Assembly (NCBI RefSeq): GCF_022900255.1
Contig: NZ_JALIRM010000016.1
Coordinates: 1-64,000 of the forward strand
From: Lederbergia wuyishanensis
GTDB taxonomy: Bacteria; Bacillota; Bacilli; Bacillales; Bacillaceae_C
Direction of reading: 5' to 3'
DNA length: 64,000 bases
A program made the translations under genes and the position numbers. The notes under the pieces are model-generated. The model saw only the letters and a list, made by a program, of their open reading frames with translations, was not told the origin of the DNA and made no database searches. Numbering within the stretch: the stretch's first letter is position 1; each line of letters starts with the position of its first letter. Shown here one piece after another: positions 16,764 to 26,746 of the stretch.

Positions 16764-17951
16764 TTGAGGTTAACCCTTTTAAGCAACATTCGCTTATTTA
16801 TGTTTATATTGTTAAGTTACATATACTATGTTTCTGCTGAGATCCATACACTTTTTACTCTAATATTTGTCATTGTGGCTGGATTGGGATTCTCCATCAA
16901 TCACTTTTTATTAGTTACTCCGCTGGCGAAAAGGTTTTTTGTTTTAGCTCTTACACTCGATTCTATTCTCACACTAGGATTTGTCTTTTTCTTCCCTGGC
17001 TCTACTCTCTATTTGATTTTGTTCGGAGTAAATGCTGTAACTCTTTTTTTAATTGCTGAAAACAAGCGCATTATTTGGGGATTTTCCATTGCCTTTTTCT
17101 TCGTCTGGTCGCTTAGTATCTACTACACGTATCGAATGATGGGTAGCATTGATGTTATGAGTAACATCATCAACTTCACCTTCATCGTTTTTGAAGCCAT
17201 TGTAGGTAGGTTGATTCATAAGCTTTTACATGCACAAGAAAAAATTGCAGCCCAATATGACGAACTGCAAGAAACTCATCATGCCTTAAAAGATGCCCAT
17301 GAGCAATTGCACCATTATTCTAAACAAGTTGAAGAACTAACACTTACCCAAGAGAGAAACCGCATATCACGAGAGATTCATGATACAGTTGGACATAAAA
17401 TGACCGCATTACTTGTGCAACTGCAAGTAGCTAAAGAACTTCAAAATATTCAACCGGAAAAGAGCAAACAAACGATTCTCCTTTGCGAGGAATTGGCGAG
17501 AAATGCTCTTCAGGAATTACGTTTGTCAGTCCGTACTTTAAAAGATGAAAACAGATCTTTTATTACAACGACTAAAAAAATTCTTGCAGACTATCAAGAA
17601 ATGACCGGATTAAAGTCTAGCTTTCATATACAAGGAGATGTTTCAAAAATACCAACTTCTATTCAACTGGACTTAACCCGCATCATCCAAGAATCGATTA
17701 CAAACGCTGTACGTCATGGTCAGGCAACTGATTGTAACGTCACGATAGAGATAACCGACTCGGACATTCACACTTTTATAAAAGATAATGGAAGAGGCGC
17801 AGCACAGGTTAACCCCGGGTTCGGATTAAAGAATATGAGAGAAAGAGTTTACGAGCATGGAGGACATATTACGTTTGAAAGCAATCCTCAAGAAGGATTT
17901 ATCGTAAAAATGAGTATGCCATTGAAAGAGATTCAGTGGCAGTTGGGGTGA
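16764..17951 (+). CDS. lnrJ: NarL-family sensor histidine kinase, LnrJ-like
   Basis: Sensor of a two-component system. The first about 150 residues hold five or six membrane segments, followed by a coiled coil (about 155-200), the HisKA_3 dimerisation box with phosphoacceptor His in RISREIHDTVGHKMTALL, and an ATPase domain with ESITNAVRHGQA, DNGRGA and GFGLKNMRERV. Gene order kinase-regulator-ATPase-permease-permease matches lnrJKLMN (yfiJKLMN), the linearmycin/polyene resistance system of B. subtilis. The start is TTG after GAGGTG. Assignment as orthologue rests on synteny and domain type. Confidence 0.82.
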   Translation: MRLTLLSNIRLFMFILLSYIYYVSAEIHTLFTLIFVIVAGLGFSINHFLLVTPLAKRFFVLALTLDSILTLGFVFFFPGSTLYLILFGVNAVTLFLIAENKRIIWGFSIAFFFVWSLSIYYTYRMMGSIDVMSNIINFTFIVFEAIVGRLIHKLLHAQEKIAAQYDELQETHHALKDAHEQLHHYSKQVEELTLTQERNRISREIHDTVGHKMTALLVQLQVAKELQNIQPEKSKQTILLCEELARNALQELRLSVRTLKDENRSFITTTKKILADYQEMTGLKSSFHIQGDVSKIPTSIQLDLTRIIQESITNAVRHGQATDCNVTIEITDSDIHTFIKDNGRGAAQVNPGFGLKNMRERVYEHGGHITFESNPQEGFIVKMSMPLKEIQWQLG

Positions 17952-17956
17952 ACAAG

Positions 17957-18613
17957 GTGATAAAAATATTAATTGTCGATGACCAAGAATTAATGAGGGA
18001 TGGCCTTGCTACAATTCTTAATCTTAGGCCCGAAATCGATGTAGTTGGAGTTGCATCCAATGGGCAGGAAGCGTTTGATAAAGCAAGTGAACTCCGGCCT
18101 GATATTGTATTAATGGATATTCGCATGCCCATTGCAAATGGGGTTGAAGGAACAAAATTAATTACTTCTTCACTCCCCGACACGAAAGTATTAATGCTTA
18201 CAACCTTTAGTGACAGCGAATTAATTTTTGAAGCACTTGAAGAAGGAGCTAGCGGCTACTTATTAAAAGACATGCCGACAGACGCGATTGTTCAAGCCAT
18301 TATGACAGTGCAGTCAGGCGGAATGGTACTACCTAGAGAGTCGACTGCTGAGATTGTAAAGGAAATGAGAAAAAACAAAGAAACTAACCATGTTAACGAA
18401 GTTCCCAAAATAATTAATGACTTAACGGAACGAGAGCTGGAAGTATTGAGTAAAATTGGCTTTGGATTAAACAATAAAGAAATTGCACAGGAGCTTTATA
18501 TCTCGGAGGGAACCGTTAAAAACCACGTTTCTAACTTAATTAGTAAGCTTGAGCTAAGGGATCGAACACAAGCAGCCATCTTTGCCGTAAGGTACCATAT
18601 CTCTAACTTCTGA
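17957..18613 (+). CDS. lnrK: NarL-family response regulator, LnrK-like
   Basis: A receiver domain (DDQE near the start, phosphoacceptor Asp in DIVLMDIRMP, then LMLTTF and LLKDMP) is followed by a LuxR-type HTH (LTERELEVLSKIGFGLNNKEIA, EGTVKNHVSNLISKL). The start GTG 17957 has GGGGTG 6 bases upstream and begins MIKILIVDD; the frame is open earlier but overlaps the kinase end. It probably activates the ABC genes that follow after a terminator. Confidence 0.88.
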   Translation: MIKILIVDDQELMRDGLATILNLRPEIDVVGVASNGQEAFDKASELRPDIVLMDIRMPIANGVEGTKLITSSLPDTKVLMLTTFSDSELIFEALEEGASGYLLKDMPTDAIVQAIMTVQSGGMVLPRESTAEIVKEMRKNKETNHVNEVPKIINDLTERELEVLSKIGFGLNNKEIAQELYISEGTVKNHVSNLISKLELRDRTQAAIFAVRYHISNF

Positions 18614-18643
18614 CTAATGACTTTTGGCATAGTGCCCTATGAC

Positions 18644-18670
18644 ATACAGCTATATAAGCTGTATTTTTTT
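18644..18670 (+). terminator. Terminator between lnrK and lnrL
   Basis: ATACAGC (18644-18650) pairs with GCTGTAT (18658-18664), followed by a run of T. It separates the two-component genes from the ABC transporter genes, which then need their own, probably LnrK-dependent, promoter at about 18690-18740 (a TATACT box is visible near 18719). Confidence 0.75.
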
Positions 18671-18766
18671 ATGGGAAAAATCTATCTGGAGAGAGATTTG
18701 TTAATAAAGGATACACAATATACTGTAATTAGTTAATAAAACGGAATTAAAAAAGGACGTGGAACG

Positions 18767-19702
18767 ATGTTAGAAGTTAAAGAGCTTAAGAAAAGCTACG
18801 GAAAAAAAGAAGTAGTGAAAAATGTTTCTTTTACAATTGAAAAAGGTGAAGCATTTGGACTCCTAGGTCCTAATGGTGCAGGAAAATCCACTACTATCTC
18901 TATGATTTGCGGTCTTATTCCATACGTACAAGGAGAAGTGTTGGTTGACCATCTATCTGTAAAAAAATCACCAATGCTCATTAAGAAAAAAATTGGTGTT
19001 GTACCACAAGAAATTGCCCTTTACCCAACAATGTCCGCAAGGGATAATCTACTATTTTGGGGAGCCATGTATGGATTGAAAGGATCGCAAGCAAAAAAAC
19101 GAGTAGATGAAGTACTAGAGTTTGTTGGATTAAAGGATCGCGCTAAAGATCGAATCGAAACATTCTCTGGCGGGATGAAAAGGAGAATCAATATAGGTGC
19201 AGCCTTAATGCACAAGCCGGAATTATTGATTATGGATGAACCAACAGTAGGAATTGACCCACAATCAAGGAATCACATTTTAGAAACTGTCAAAAAGCTA
19301 AATGAAGAAGGAATGACGATCATTTACACGAGCCATTACATGGAAGAAGTTGAGTTTTTATGCAATCGTGTCGGTATCATTGATCATGGCGAAGTCATTG
19401 CATTAGGAACACAAGCTGAGCTATGCAGTCGCCTAGTTGGTGGTTCAGTCATTCAATTAACTGTTGAAAATGATTCTATTCAAGCGATCGATGCTATTAA
19501 GAAACTGGAAAATGTAAATGAAGTTGTGAAGAAAGAAGAATCTAATACTCTAGAAGTTTATGCCGGGCAGCCATATGAGACATTAGGTTCCATTATGTCT
19601 GCAGCTGTGAATAACGGAATGAAAATTGGATCGGTTGAAATAAAAGAACCTAACCTTGAGACCCTTTTCTTACAATTAACAGGGCGCTCATTACGGGACT
19701 AG
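18767..19702 (+). CDS. lnrL: ABC transporter ATPase, LnrL-like
   Basis: ATPase of 311 residues with Walker A GPNGAGKST, Q-loop region GVVPQEIALY, signature FSGGMKRR, Walker B LLIMDEPTVGID and switch His in YTSHYMEE. The C-terminal extension of about 90 residues after the ATPase core is typical of drug/antibiotic exporters of this group. It forms an operon with two permeases starting 11 bases downstream. Confidence 0.9.
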   Translation: MLEVKELKKSYGKKEVVKNVSFTIEKGEAFGLLGPNGAGKSTTISMICGLIPYVQGEVLVDHLSVKKSPMLIKKKIGVVPQEIALYPTMSARDNLLFWGAMYGLKGSQAKKRVDEVLEFVGLKDRAKDRIETFSGGMKRRINIGAALMHKPELLIMDEPTVGIDPQSRNHILETVKKLNEEGMTIIYTSHYMEEVEFLCNRVGIIDHGEVIALGTQAELCSRLVGGSVIQLTVENDSIQAIDAIKKLENVNEVVKKEESNTLEVYAGQPYETLGSIMSAAVNNGMKIGSVEIKEPNLETLFLQLTGRSLRD

Positions 19703-19713
19703 GAGGTTAATAA

Positions 19714-20925
19714 ATGAGCTCTTTTACAATTGCGTGGAAAGATATGAATATCCGCTTACGTGATCGAAAAGGTTTTATCAGTATGTTACTGATGCCACTT
19801 GTCCTCACAGCAATCCTAGGTTCCGCTCTTAGTGGACTTTTTGGAGAAAGCGGGTCCATTCCGGATACAAAAGTCGGCATTGTCGTATCTTCGGCGGATG
19901 ACTTTACAGATCAGTTTATCAATAAAGTGTTGCAAGGCGATGAGTTGAAAGAAAGTATTACTGTTAAAGAATATAAGACTGAAACAGCTTTAAAAACAGC
20001 TATGAAAAATCAAAAGGTTGATGTTGGGATGGTTCTTCCTGCTCACTGGGGAGACGGATTAATGAAGGGTGATGTCAAGGAAGTCACAATATTTAGTAAT
20101 CCCGAAAAAGAAATTCAGTTTACGATATTAAACTCTATTACGAATTCTTTTATTAACCGAGTAACATCTGTTTCACTTGCAACAGAAGTGGTTTCAAAAG
20201 AAATAACGGCAGTTCCCGTTACGAATCAGGATATTAATATCCCAAATGTAATAGGAGGTTTTGCAAACGAACTTTCCGAAATTGCCAGTTCTGATTTGAA
20301 TGCTGTAACTTCCGAAGAAGATGGTAAGGAACCTATTTCAGGAATGCAATATTATGCGGCAGCCATGTGTGCGATGTTTATTTTATTCAACACTACTGTT
20401 GGTGCAAAGTCGATTATCCAGGAACGTAAAACAGAAACACTGGCACGCTTAATGAGTAGCCCTATCTTACGTTCTTCCATTGTATTTGGAAAGTTTTTAG
20501 GCACTTTTTATTTTTCCTTCCTCCAATTTATCGTGTTTGTCATAGCAACTCACTATTTGTTTGGAGTTAATTGGGGAAGCAATATTTTACAATTACTTAC
20601 GATTGGTTTAGCATTTTCCATTTCTGTTGCAGGGTTTTCTATGATTATTGCAGGAATCATCACAGAGGAAAAAACAGCTGATTCAGTCGGTGGGATTGGT
20701 GTTCAAATACTGGCCTTATTAGGTGGGTCTATGATTCCACTTGCCGCATTCCCAAATAGTATTCAACTTATAGGAAATATAGCTCCAAACAAGTGGGCTC
20801 TTGAAAGTTTTATAGAAATTATGAATGGAACGACTTGGAATACACTTATATTACCAATTAGCGTCCTCATTTTAAGTGGATTACTAACATTAACGATCGG
20901 GTCGCTTAGATTAAAGCCAAGATAA
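19714..20925 (+). CDS. lnrM: ABC-2 type permease, LnrM-like
   Basis: Membrane subunit of 403 residues with one N-terminal transmembrane helix, a large extracytoplasmic domain (about 45-205) and five further helices, ending in a short basic tail. GFSMIIAGIITEEKTADSVG is the typical ABC-2 conserved stretch. AGGAGG precedes the ATG. It pairs with the next gene to form a heterodimeric exporter with the LnrL ATPase. Confidence 0.87.
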   Translation: MSSFTIAWKDMNIRLRDRKGFISMLLMPLVLTAILGSALSGLFGESGSIPDTKVGIVVSSADDFTDQFINKVLQGDELKESITVKEYKTETALKTAMKNQKVDVGMVLPAHWGDGLMKGDVKEVTIFSNPEKEIQFTILNSITNSFINRVTSVSLATEVVSKEITAVPVTNQDINIPNVIGGFANELSEIASSDLNAVTSEEDGKEPISGMQYYAAAMCAMFILFNTTVGAKSIIQERKTETLARLMSSPILRSSIVFGKFLGTFYFSFLQFIVFVIATHYLFGVNWGSNILQLLTIGLAFSISVAGFSMIIAGIITEEKTADSVGGIGVQILALLGGSMIPLAAFPNSIQLIGNIAPNKWALESFIEIMNGTTWNTLILPISVLILSGLLTLTIGSLRLKPR

Positions 20926-20938
20926 GGAGTGAAAAAGT

Positions 20939-22093
20939 ATGAGAAGAATAAAAGCCATTATGATATTTGAATTAAAAAGAATATTTCAAAAGCCACAATC
21001 TTTCCTCCTTATGTTTGGTATGCCGTTATTGTTCACTTTTATCTTTGGTGCACTTTTTTCTAGCGACTCGGAACCGAAACCTAACATAGTGGTAGTAGAT
21101 GAAGATCATTCCACCTTATCTAAAGCATTGATCAATGAGTTGGAAAGTAAAAATATTATGGAACTGAGTCTTGAGAATGCTAAAGACGCACGTTCAAAGT
21201 TCGATGATCAAAAGATAACAGGCTATATACGAATCGATAAAGGCTTTGAGGAGCAAATACTTAATAAAGATATTCCAGTCATTATTTTTGTATACTCTCC
21301 TTCATTTAATGGAGCAAAGATGATAGAACAAGTCATTAATGACAGCATGGTAAAACATAGAATTGTAGCTTCAGCTTCAAGTGTTTATCAGGAAATAACA
21401 GGAGACAACTGGAAAGGCGTTCAGGAGAAAATCACGAACGAGCTTGCAACTTCAGATGGAATAAAAAACATCCCAATTACGAAGAACAAAGAGCTTGAGA
21501 CGATGAATAATATGACCGCTCGCTCTGCAGGATTTACGATTATGTTTGTCATGATATCTCTACTTATTAGTACAGGAGTATTTTTAGAAGCTAGACAGAC
21601 GGGAGTATGGTACCGAATCATGTCGACACCAACTTCAAAAAAAGAGATATTAATCGGATACCTACTTGCCTTCTTCCTTATTGGATGGATTCAATTCGGG
21701 GTATTGATGCTCGTTTCAACCTTTGTATTTAATGTTAACTGGGGAAATATGTTAGGCATTTTCGTACTTGTTTCTTGCTTACTACTATGTACGATTGGGC
21801 TAGGTCTTTTTATTGCGGGCTTCGTCAAAACATCCGAACAGCAATCTGTATTTGGAAATCTAATTATTGTTTCCACCTGTATGCTCGGTGGTGTCTATTG
21901 GCCACTTGAAATCATGCCAAATATGATGCAGCAAATCGCTAAATTTGTTCCACAATACTGGGGCTTAGAAGGTTTTGCAGAATTAGCAGTAAGAGGTGGA
22001 ACGGTAGCAGATGTTCTTGCACCTAGCGGAGTTTTACTAGTATTTACTATAGTATTCTTGTTTGTAGGAATGACAAGAATTAGATTTGAATGA
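20939..22093 (+). CDS. lnrN: ABC-2 type permease, LnrN-like
   Basis: Second permease, 384 residues, with the same topology as its neighbour: N-terminal helix, extracytoplasmic domain (about 40-195), then five helices with TRQTGVWYRIMSTPTSKKEI and SCLLLCTIGLGLFIAGF. It begins 13 bases after lnrM behind AAGGAGTG. The sequence differs clearly from LnrM, so the transporter is a heterodimer. Confidence 0.87.
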   Translation: MRRIKAIMIFELKRIFQKPQSFLLMFGMPLLFTFIFGALFSSDSEPKPNIVVVDEDHSTLSKALINELESKNIMELSLENAKDARSKFDDQKITGYIRIDKGFEEQILNKDIPVIIFVYSPSFNGAKMIEQVINDSMVKHRIVASASSVYQEITGDNWKGVQEKITNELATSDGIKNIPITKNKELETMNNMTARSAGFTIMFVMISLLISTGVFLEARQTGVWYRIMSTPTSKKEILIGYLLAFFLIGWIQFGVLMLVSTFVFNVNWGNMLGIFVLVSCLLLCTIGLGLFIAGFVKTSEQQSVFGNLIIVSTCMLGGVYWPLEIMPNMMQQIAKFVPQYWGLEGFAELAVRGGTVADVLAPSGVLLVFTIVFLFVGMTRIRFE

Positions 22094-22106
22094 TAGGAGG
22101 AAAAAA

Positions 22107-22271
22107 ATGAAAAAAAAGAAGTTCAATTTAGCCTACATGTCTGCAACAACATATCCTATCCTTCTCATAGGATTTATTAATAAAAACTGGGTAGTTATTA
22201 CTTTAAGTTTCTTATTGTTAGCATCTTTTATAATAGGTGGGTCTATTCAAAACAAACGTCAAATATATTAA
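22107..22271 (+). CDS. Small two-helix membrane protein of the lnr operon
   Basis: A 54-residue protein: a lysine-rich N-terminus (MKKKKFNLAY), two hydrophobic segments (about 14-26 and 30-46) and a basic tail. ATG 22107 is preceded by AGGAGG that starts three bases after the lnrN stop, so it is translated as the last gene of the operon. It is not one of the five named lnr genes. It may be a small accessory subunit, but no function is known to me. Confidence 0.6.
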   Translation: MKKKKFNLAYMSATTYPILLIGFINKNWVVITLSFLLLASFIIGGSIQNKRQIY

Positions 22272-22297
22272 AAGCTATAATAGATGAATGATTTTCC

Positions 22298-22410
22298 AGA
22301 CCGTTTTGAAAACGCTCGTCATACAAGGCGCGAAGACGCGAAAATAAATTGCCTTCATGAGCGAACGAGTGAGGAAAGCAACGCAGTATGCGAGCGTTTG
22401 TCAACAGTCT
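22298..22410. repeat. Palindromic intergenic element with terminal inverted repeats
   Basis: A 113-base element bounded by AGAC...GTCT with inner arms AACGCTCG (22311-22318) and CGAGCGTT (22391-22398), each followed inward by CATAC on its own strand. The interior is G/A-rich with the repeated tract GGCGCGAAGACGCG. It has no coding capacity. It looks like a non-autonomous mobile element (MITE-like) or a structured RNA. Only one copy is seen in this window. Confidence 0.5.
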
Positions 22411-22450
22411 AAAGGTTCTCCGATTATCTTAGGAGAACCTCTTTTATATA
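22411..22450. terminator. Terminator between lnr operon and anti-sigma gene
   Basis: AGGTTCTCC (22413-22421) pairs with GGAGAACCT (22432-22440), followed by CTTTTATA. The plus-strand direction has the better T tract, although a convergent minus gene ends only a few bases away. Confidence 0.6.
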
Positions 22451-23208
22451 GACTTTGCGATTATTAATATTTCTTCTTTCGTCAACTTACCCTCTATAGA
22501 TAGATAATGGCTTTGAGTCATCCATATTAATTGGGCAGTTCCGTTTTTAAAAATGACTAAACTCCCCTTTTGCCCTTTTATCTCAACTTGTTCTATCGTC
22601 ACGTCATCTTTATCCATACTTGCCCCAAATCCAATTGGATTCTCAATTGGCATTTCTGTTACCATAAAACCTCTATCCTTGCCAACATAGCTTAAATAAA
22701 CAGCTTCAACTTGTTCTTCATATCCGTCCATAACGGTTACTTCCTCTAATTGAAACTCGTTCATAAGGTTTTTAGGAGTTAAGATTGGAAAGTGCGCAGC
22801 TTTCTTTGCCTCTTCTAGACTCATTTGTTTAGATACGATTTCCGTCTCGTCAATGACTTCGAACGTTCCCCCATCTAAACCTGGTCCATCACTTTCCCCT
22901 TCAGACTTCCCAAACAAATACACAACATTTCCTTGAATAGTATGGAAGATATCCGTAAATTGATTAAAAGCAATCCCTGATTTAGGTGCCGTAGCAAATA
23001 GAAGAATGAATAATAAAGAAGCAGAAATCAATAAAGGTTTACGAAATGTACGAATTAGCGGGGATGTTTTTCTCTTTCCATCCCTTCGCCTTTGAAGTTG
23101 ATTCCACGCCTCCGATGCCTCTAATAGCGGAGGAGGACATTCATTCATTTTTTCACTCAATGCTTCGCGGATGATGTTGTCCAAATGGAGTTCTTTATAT
23201 TTTGGCAT
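22444..23208 (-). CDS. Anti-sigma factor-like membrane protein (DUF4367-like C-terminus)
   Basis: A 254-residue protein. The N-terminal cytoplasmic part (about 1-55) would bind the sigma factor. One membrane segment (about 56-73) follows, then an extracytoplasmic domain containing EAKKAAHFPILTPKNL and ending KLTKEEILIIAKSI, the pattern of DUF4367 domains found in many Bacillus anti-sigma proteins. It overlaps the sigma gene by 14 bases, so the two are translationally coupled. The signal it senses is not evident. Confidence 0.8.
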   Translation of the reverse strand: MPKYKELHLDNIIREALSEKMNECPPPLLEASEAWNQLQRRRDGKRKTSPLIRTFRKPLLISASLLFILLFATAPKSGIAFNQFTDIFHTIQGNVVYLFGKSEGESDGPGLDGGTFEVIDETEIVSKQMSLEEAKKAAHFPILTPKNLMNEFQLEEVTVMDGYEEQVEAVYLSYVGKDRGFMVTEMPIENPIGFGASMDKDDVTIEQVEIKGQKGSLVIFKNGTAQLIWMTQSHYLSIEGKLTKEEILIIAKSI

Positions 23209-23779
23209 TATGTATCATCTCCCTCATATCGGGTTGTGTTTCCAATGCTTCCCTTAATTTCAATTTTGCACGGTGGATTCGGGTTTTGACCATCGTCACC
23301 TTAATATCCAATGCTTCCGCAATTTCTTCGTATTTCATATCATGAAGATACGCCAGAATTAGTACTTGTTTATGTTCTGGTTTTAATTCATCAATCTCTC
23401 GAAGGAGTATATTTTTAAGAAATTTCTTTTCAACAATTGTTTCAACAGTAGAATAATGATCATCACTTTTGGAAAGCTGTTCATCTATAATATGGTCCTC
23501 AGTAACAACGTCATTCCATTTTTTGATTTTCCTTACATAATCAATGGCTGTACGGGATGCAATTGCTGCTAACCAAGCTCCTAACTTTTCACCATCTTTA
23601 ACTGTATGCATATTTTGAAATGCCTTCAGAAAGGTTTCCTGTACGATATCCTGAGCCAATTCACGATCTTGAACAATATAGTACGCTGTATAATAGACAC
23701 GCTGATAAAACATTTCAAAAATGATTCTCTCAGAATCACGATCTTTTTTTAATAGTTTTTGTACTAATCTATTAATCAT
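23195..23779 (-). CDS. ECF RNA polymerase sigma factor
   Basis: Sigma-70 family protein of about 194 residues with region 2 (YYIVQDRELAQDIVQETFLKAF) and region 4 (LKPEHKQVLILAYLHDMKYEEIA, MVKTRIHRAKLKLREAL). ATG 23779 is chosen because AGAGGG lies close upstream; a longer frame to 23812 is less well supported. It is cotranscribed with its presumed anti-sigma factor. I cannot say which named Bacillus sigma it corresponds to. Confidence 0.9.
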   Translation of the reverse strand: MINRLVQKLLKKDRDSERIIFEMFYQRVYYTAYYIVQDRELAQDIVQETFLKAFQNMHTVKDGEKLGAWLAAIASRTAIDYVRKIKKWNDVVTEDHIIDEQLSKSDDHYSTVETIVEKKFLKNILLREIDELKPEHKQVLILAYLHDMKYEEIAEALDIKVTMVKTRIHRAKLKLREALETQPDMREMIHNAKI

Positions 23780-24058
23780 CCCCACACCCTCTCTGAGTGA
23801 AGATTTCCTCAATTTTCCTTTTATTATAACTTAAGACGGATGACTTTTGTAAAAAGAAAATAAGATTTAGTATCTTCATAATATTTATGTAATCCTTCTT
23901 TCATGAATATGTACATTTTCACAACAAAAAGGGCAGAATATGTGGGAATTGTTCAGAATTTGTATAGTTTCCTATGCTGTAATGTACATTGAAAGGTCTT
24001 TTGTACTACGAATCAAGAGACCTCACAATTTACACTAAGTAAGATGGAGGCATTGATA

Positions 24059-25408
24059 ATGAAATCCCCTTATAATCGCCCGACTGGCTTTCCATACCGG
24101 AAAGGGAGTTTCTACCTAAAAGTTTACACAAAATTTTGGTTAAGCCATTCGGTAGCATTCCTTTGGATGTGCATCTCTATTTACCTAGCAAGACATTGGC
24201 TAATTGATTTATCTATTATTATTTCTCTGCCCTTGGCGCTTTTAGTGATTGCTGGAATTTCATATATACCGGGGTACATGAATGCTTTTTTAGTGGTCAG
24301 TCTAATCATGGACAAACAACCAGTACTTAAAGATGAAAATCCGAATGATGCCATCACTTTGCTTATTGCTGCTTATAACGAGGAAGATAAAATCTATAAT
24401 ACGTTGCATTATATTGGGAAACAGGACTATAGTGGGCCCATTCAAGTAATCCTTGTTAATAATGGTTCTACCGACCAAACAGTGAGAATAGCATTGAAAG
24501 CAAAAGAAAATTTCCAGTTAAAGATGGATATTTTACATGAAAAAATACCGGGAAAGTTTCATGCCCTTAACCAAGGGTTACTCCATGTTAAAACACCTTA
24601 TTTAATTACATTAGATGCTGATACTCTTCTGCATCAATCAGCCATTCGATATTTAGTAGCACGAGTAAAGAGTAGTCCGGCTGATGTCTCTGCCGTAGCA
24701 GGATCTATTTTAGTCAAAAATAGTCGAGATAATCTTTGGACAAAGATACAAGAATGGGACTACTTCCTTGGAATTGCCTCTATTAAACGATTACAAGGGC
24801 TATATCAAGGAACATTGGTGGCTCAAGGTGCTTACAGTCTATACAAAACGGAAAGTATACGTGAAATAAACGGATGGCCGGATGCTATCGGTGAAGACAT
24901 TGTGTTAACATGGAAGCTACTTGAAAAAAGATGGAAAATATATTTTGAACCATTGGCTGTTGCTTTTACAGAAGTCCCTAGCTCGATGACTCACTTTTTT
25001 CGCCAACGATCAAGATGGGCTAGAGGGATGATCGAAGGGCTAAAACAAGTAAAACCTTGGCAACAGCCCCAAATATATACGAAGTATTTGACCGGCATAA
25101 ACTTGATTATGCCTTATTTGGATATCATTTACACATTTTGTTGGTTACCTGGTCTTGTATTGGCATTTTTTGGATATTATTGGATTGTCGGTCCCATGAC
25201 TTTACTTGTTTTACCACTCACACTCTTGAGTTACAGCATTTTATACTTCTACCAAACCAAATATGTATTTAAACCTTTAAACTTAAGAGTCCGAAAAAAC
25301 ATATTAGGATTTATATTATTTATTCTGGCCTATCAAATGATTATGTCGCCTACGTCTGTGTTTGGTTATGTACAAGAATTATTTAAGTTTCGGAGGAAGT
25401 GGAAGTGA
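24059..25408 (+). CDS. Family 2 membrane glycosyltransferase
   Basis: Processive-type GT2 enzyme of 449 residues. Two N-terminal membrane helices precede a GT-A domain with TLLIAAYNEE, VNNGSTDQT, DXD-type LDADT, GEDIVLTW and the QxxRW-type motif RQRSRWARG. Three or four C-terminal helices follow. This layout is that of PgaC/IcaA and hyaluronan-synthase-like polymerases, so an exopolysaccharide is the likely product, but the sugar is unknown. ATG 24059 has GGAGG 8 bases upstream. It stands alone, without other polysaccharide genes. Confidence 0.85.
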   Translation: MKSPYNRPTGFPYRKGSFYLKVYTKFWLSHSVAFLWMCISIYLARHWLIDLSIIISLPLALLVIAGISYIPGYMNAFLVVSLIMDKQPVLKDENPNDAITLLIAAYNEEDKIYNTLHYIGKQDYSGPIQVILVNNGSTDQTVRIALKAKENFQLKMDILHEKIPGKFHALNQGLLHVKTPYLITLDADTLLHQSAIRYLVARVKSSPADVSAVAGSILVKNSRDNLWTKIQEWDYFLGIASIKRLQGLYQGTLVAQGAYSLYKTESIREINGWPDAIGEDIVLTWKLLEKRWKIYFEPLAVAFTEVPSSMTHFFRQRSRWARGMIEGLKQVKPWQQPQIYTKYLTGINLIMPYLDIIYTFCWLPGLVLAFFGYYWIVGPMTLLVLPLTLLSYSILYFYQTKYVFKPLNLRVRKNILGFILFILAYQMIMSPTSVFGYVQELFKFRRKWK

Positions 25409-25410
25409 CA

Positions 25411-25535
25411 GAACAAAAGCGCAAGGTCCCAGCGTATCGTCGACTAGCAAATGTTCTGTGAAGGAAAAAGTCGTTCTTTGATTTTGACTGCGGAGGTTTT
25501 TGACTTTCAGCAGATAGCCTTGGTTTCTAGACAAC
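25411..25535. repeat. Dispersed intergenic repeat, diverged type A copy
   Basis: Just behind the glycosyltransferase gene: AAAAGCGCAAGGTCCCAGCG, GACTAGCAAATGTTCTGTGA, AAAAAGTC with a later GACTTT, and the end TTTCTAGACAACG. It matches the copies at 4137 and 9486 in order and spacing, but is more diverged. The rest of the 300-base gap up to ldh holds only the ldh promoter region. Confidence 0.65.
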
Positions 25536-25561
25536 GAAACACCTTATTTCAATAAATATAG

Positions 25562-26650
<1,089 letters not shown>

Positions 26651-26662
26651 AATCGAACGAAT

Positions 26663-26690
26663 GGCTGTCTAATAAGATAGCCTTTTTTTC
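26663..26690 (+). terminator. Terminator after ldh
   Basis: GGCTGTC (26663-26669) pairs with GATAGCC (26676-26682), followed by a run of T. Confidence 0.85.
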
Positions 26691-26704
26691 ATTCTATAAG
26701 TGAA

Positions 26705-26734
26705 TGACCCCCAGCCAATATAAGCTGAGGGTCA
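26705..26734 (-). terminator. Terminator after metQ
   Basis: TGACCC with CAGC pairs with GCTGAGGGTCA across a short loop, just behind the metQ stop. The T tract on the minus strand is weak. Confidence 0.55.
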
Positions 26735-26746
26735 TAGAAGCTTCTA

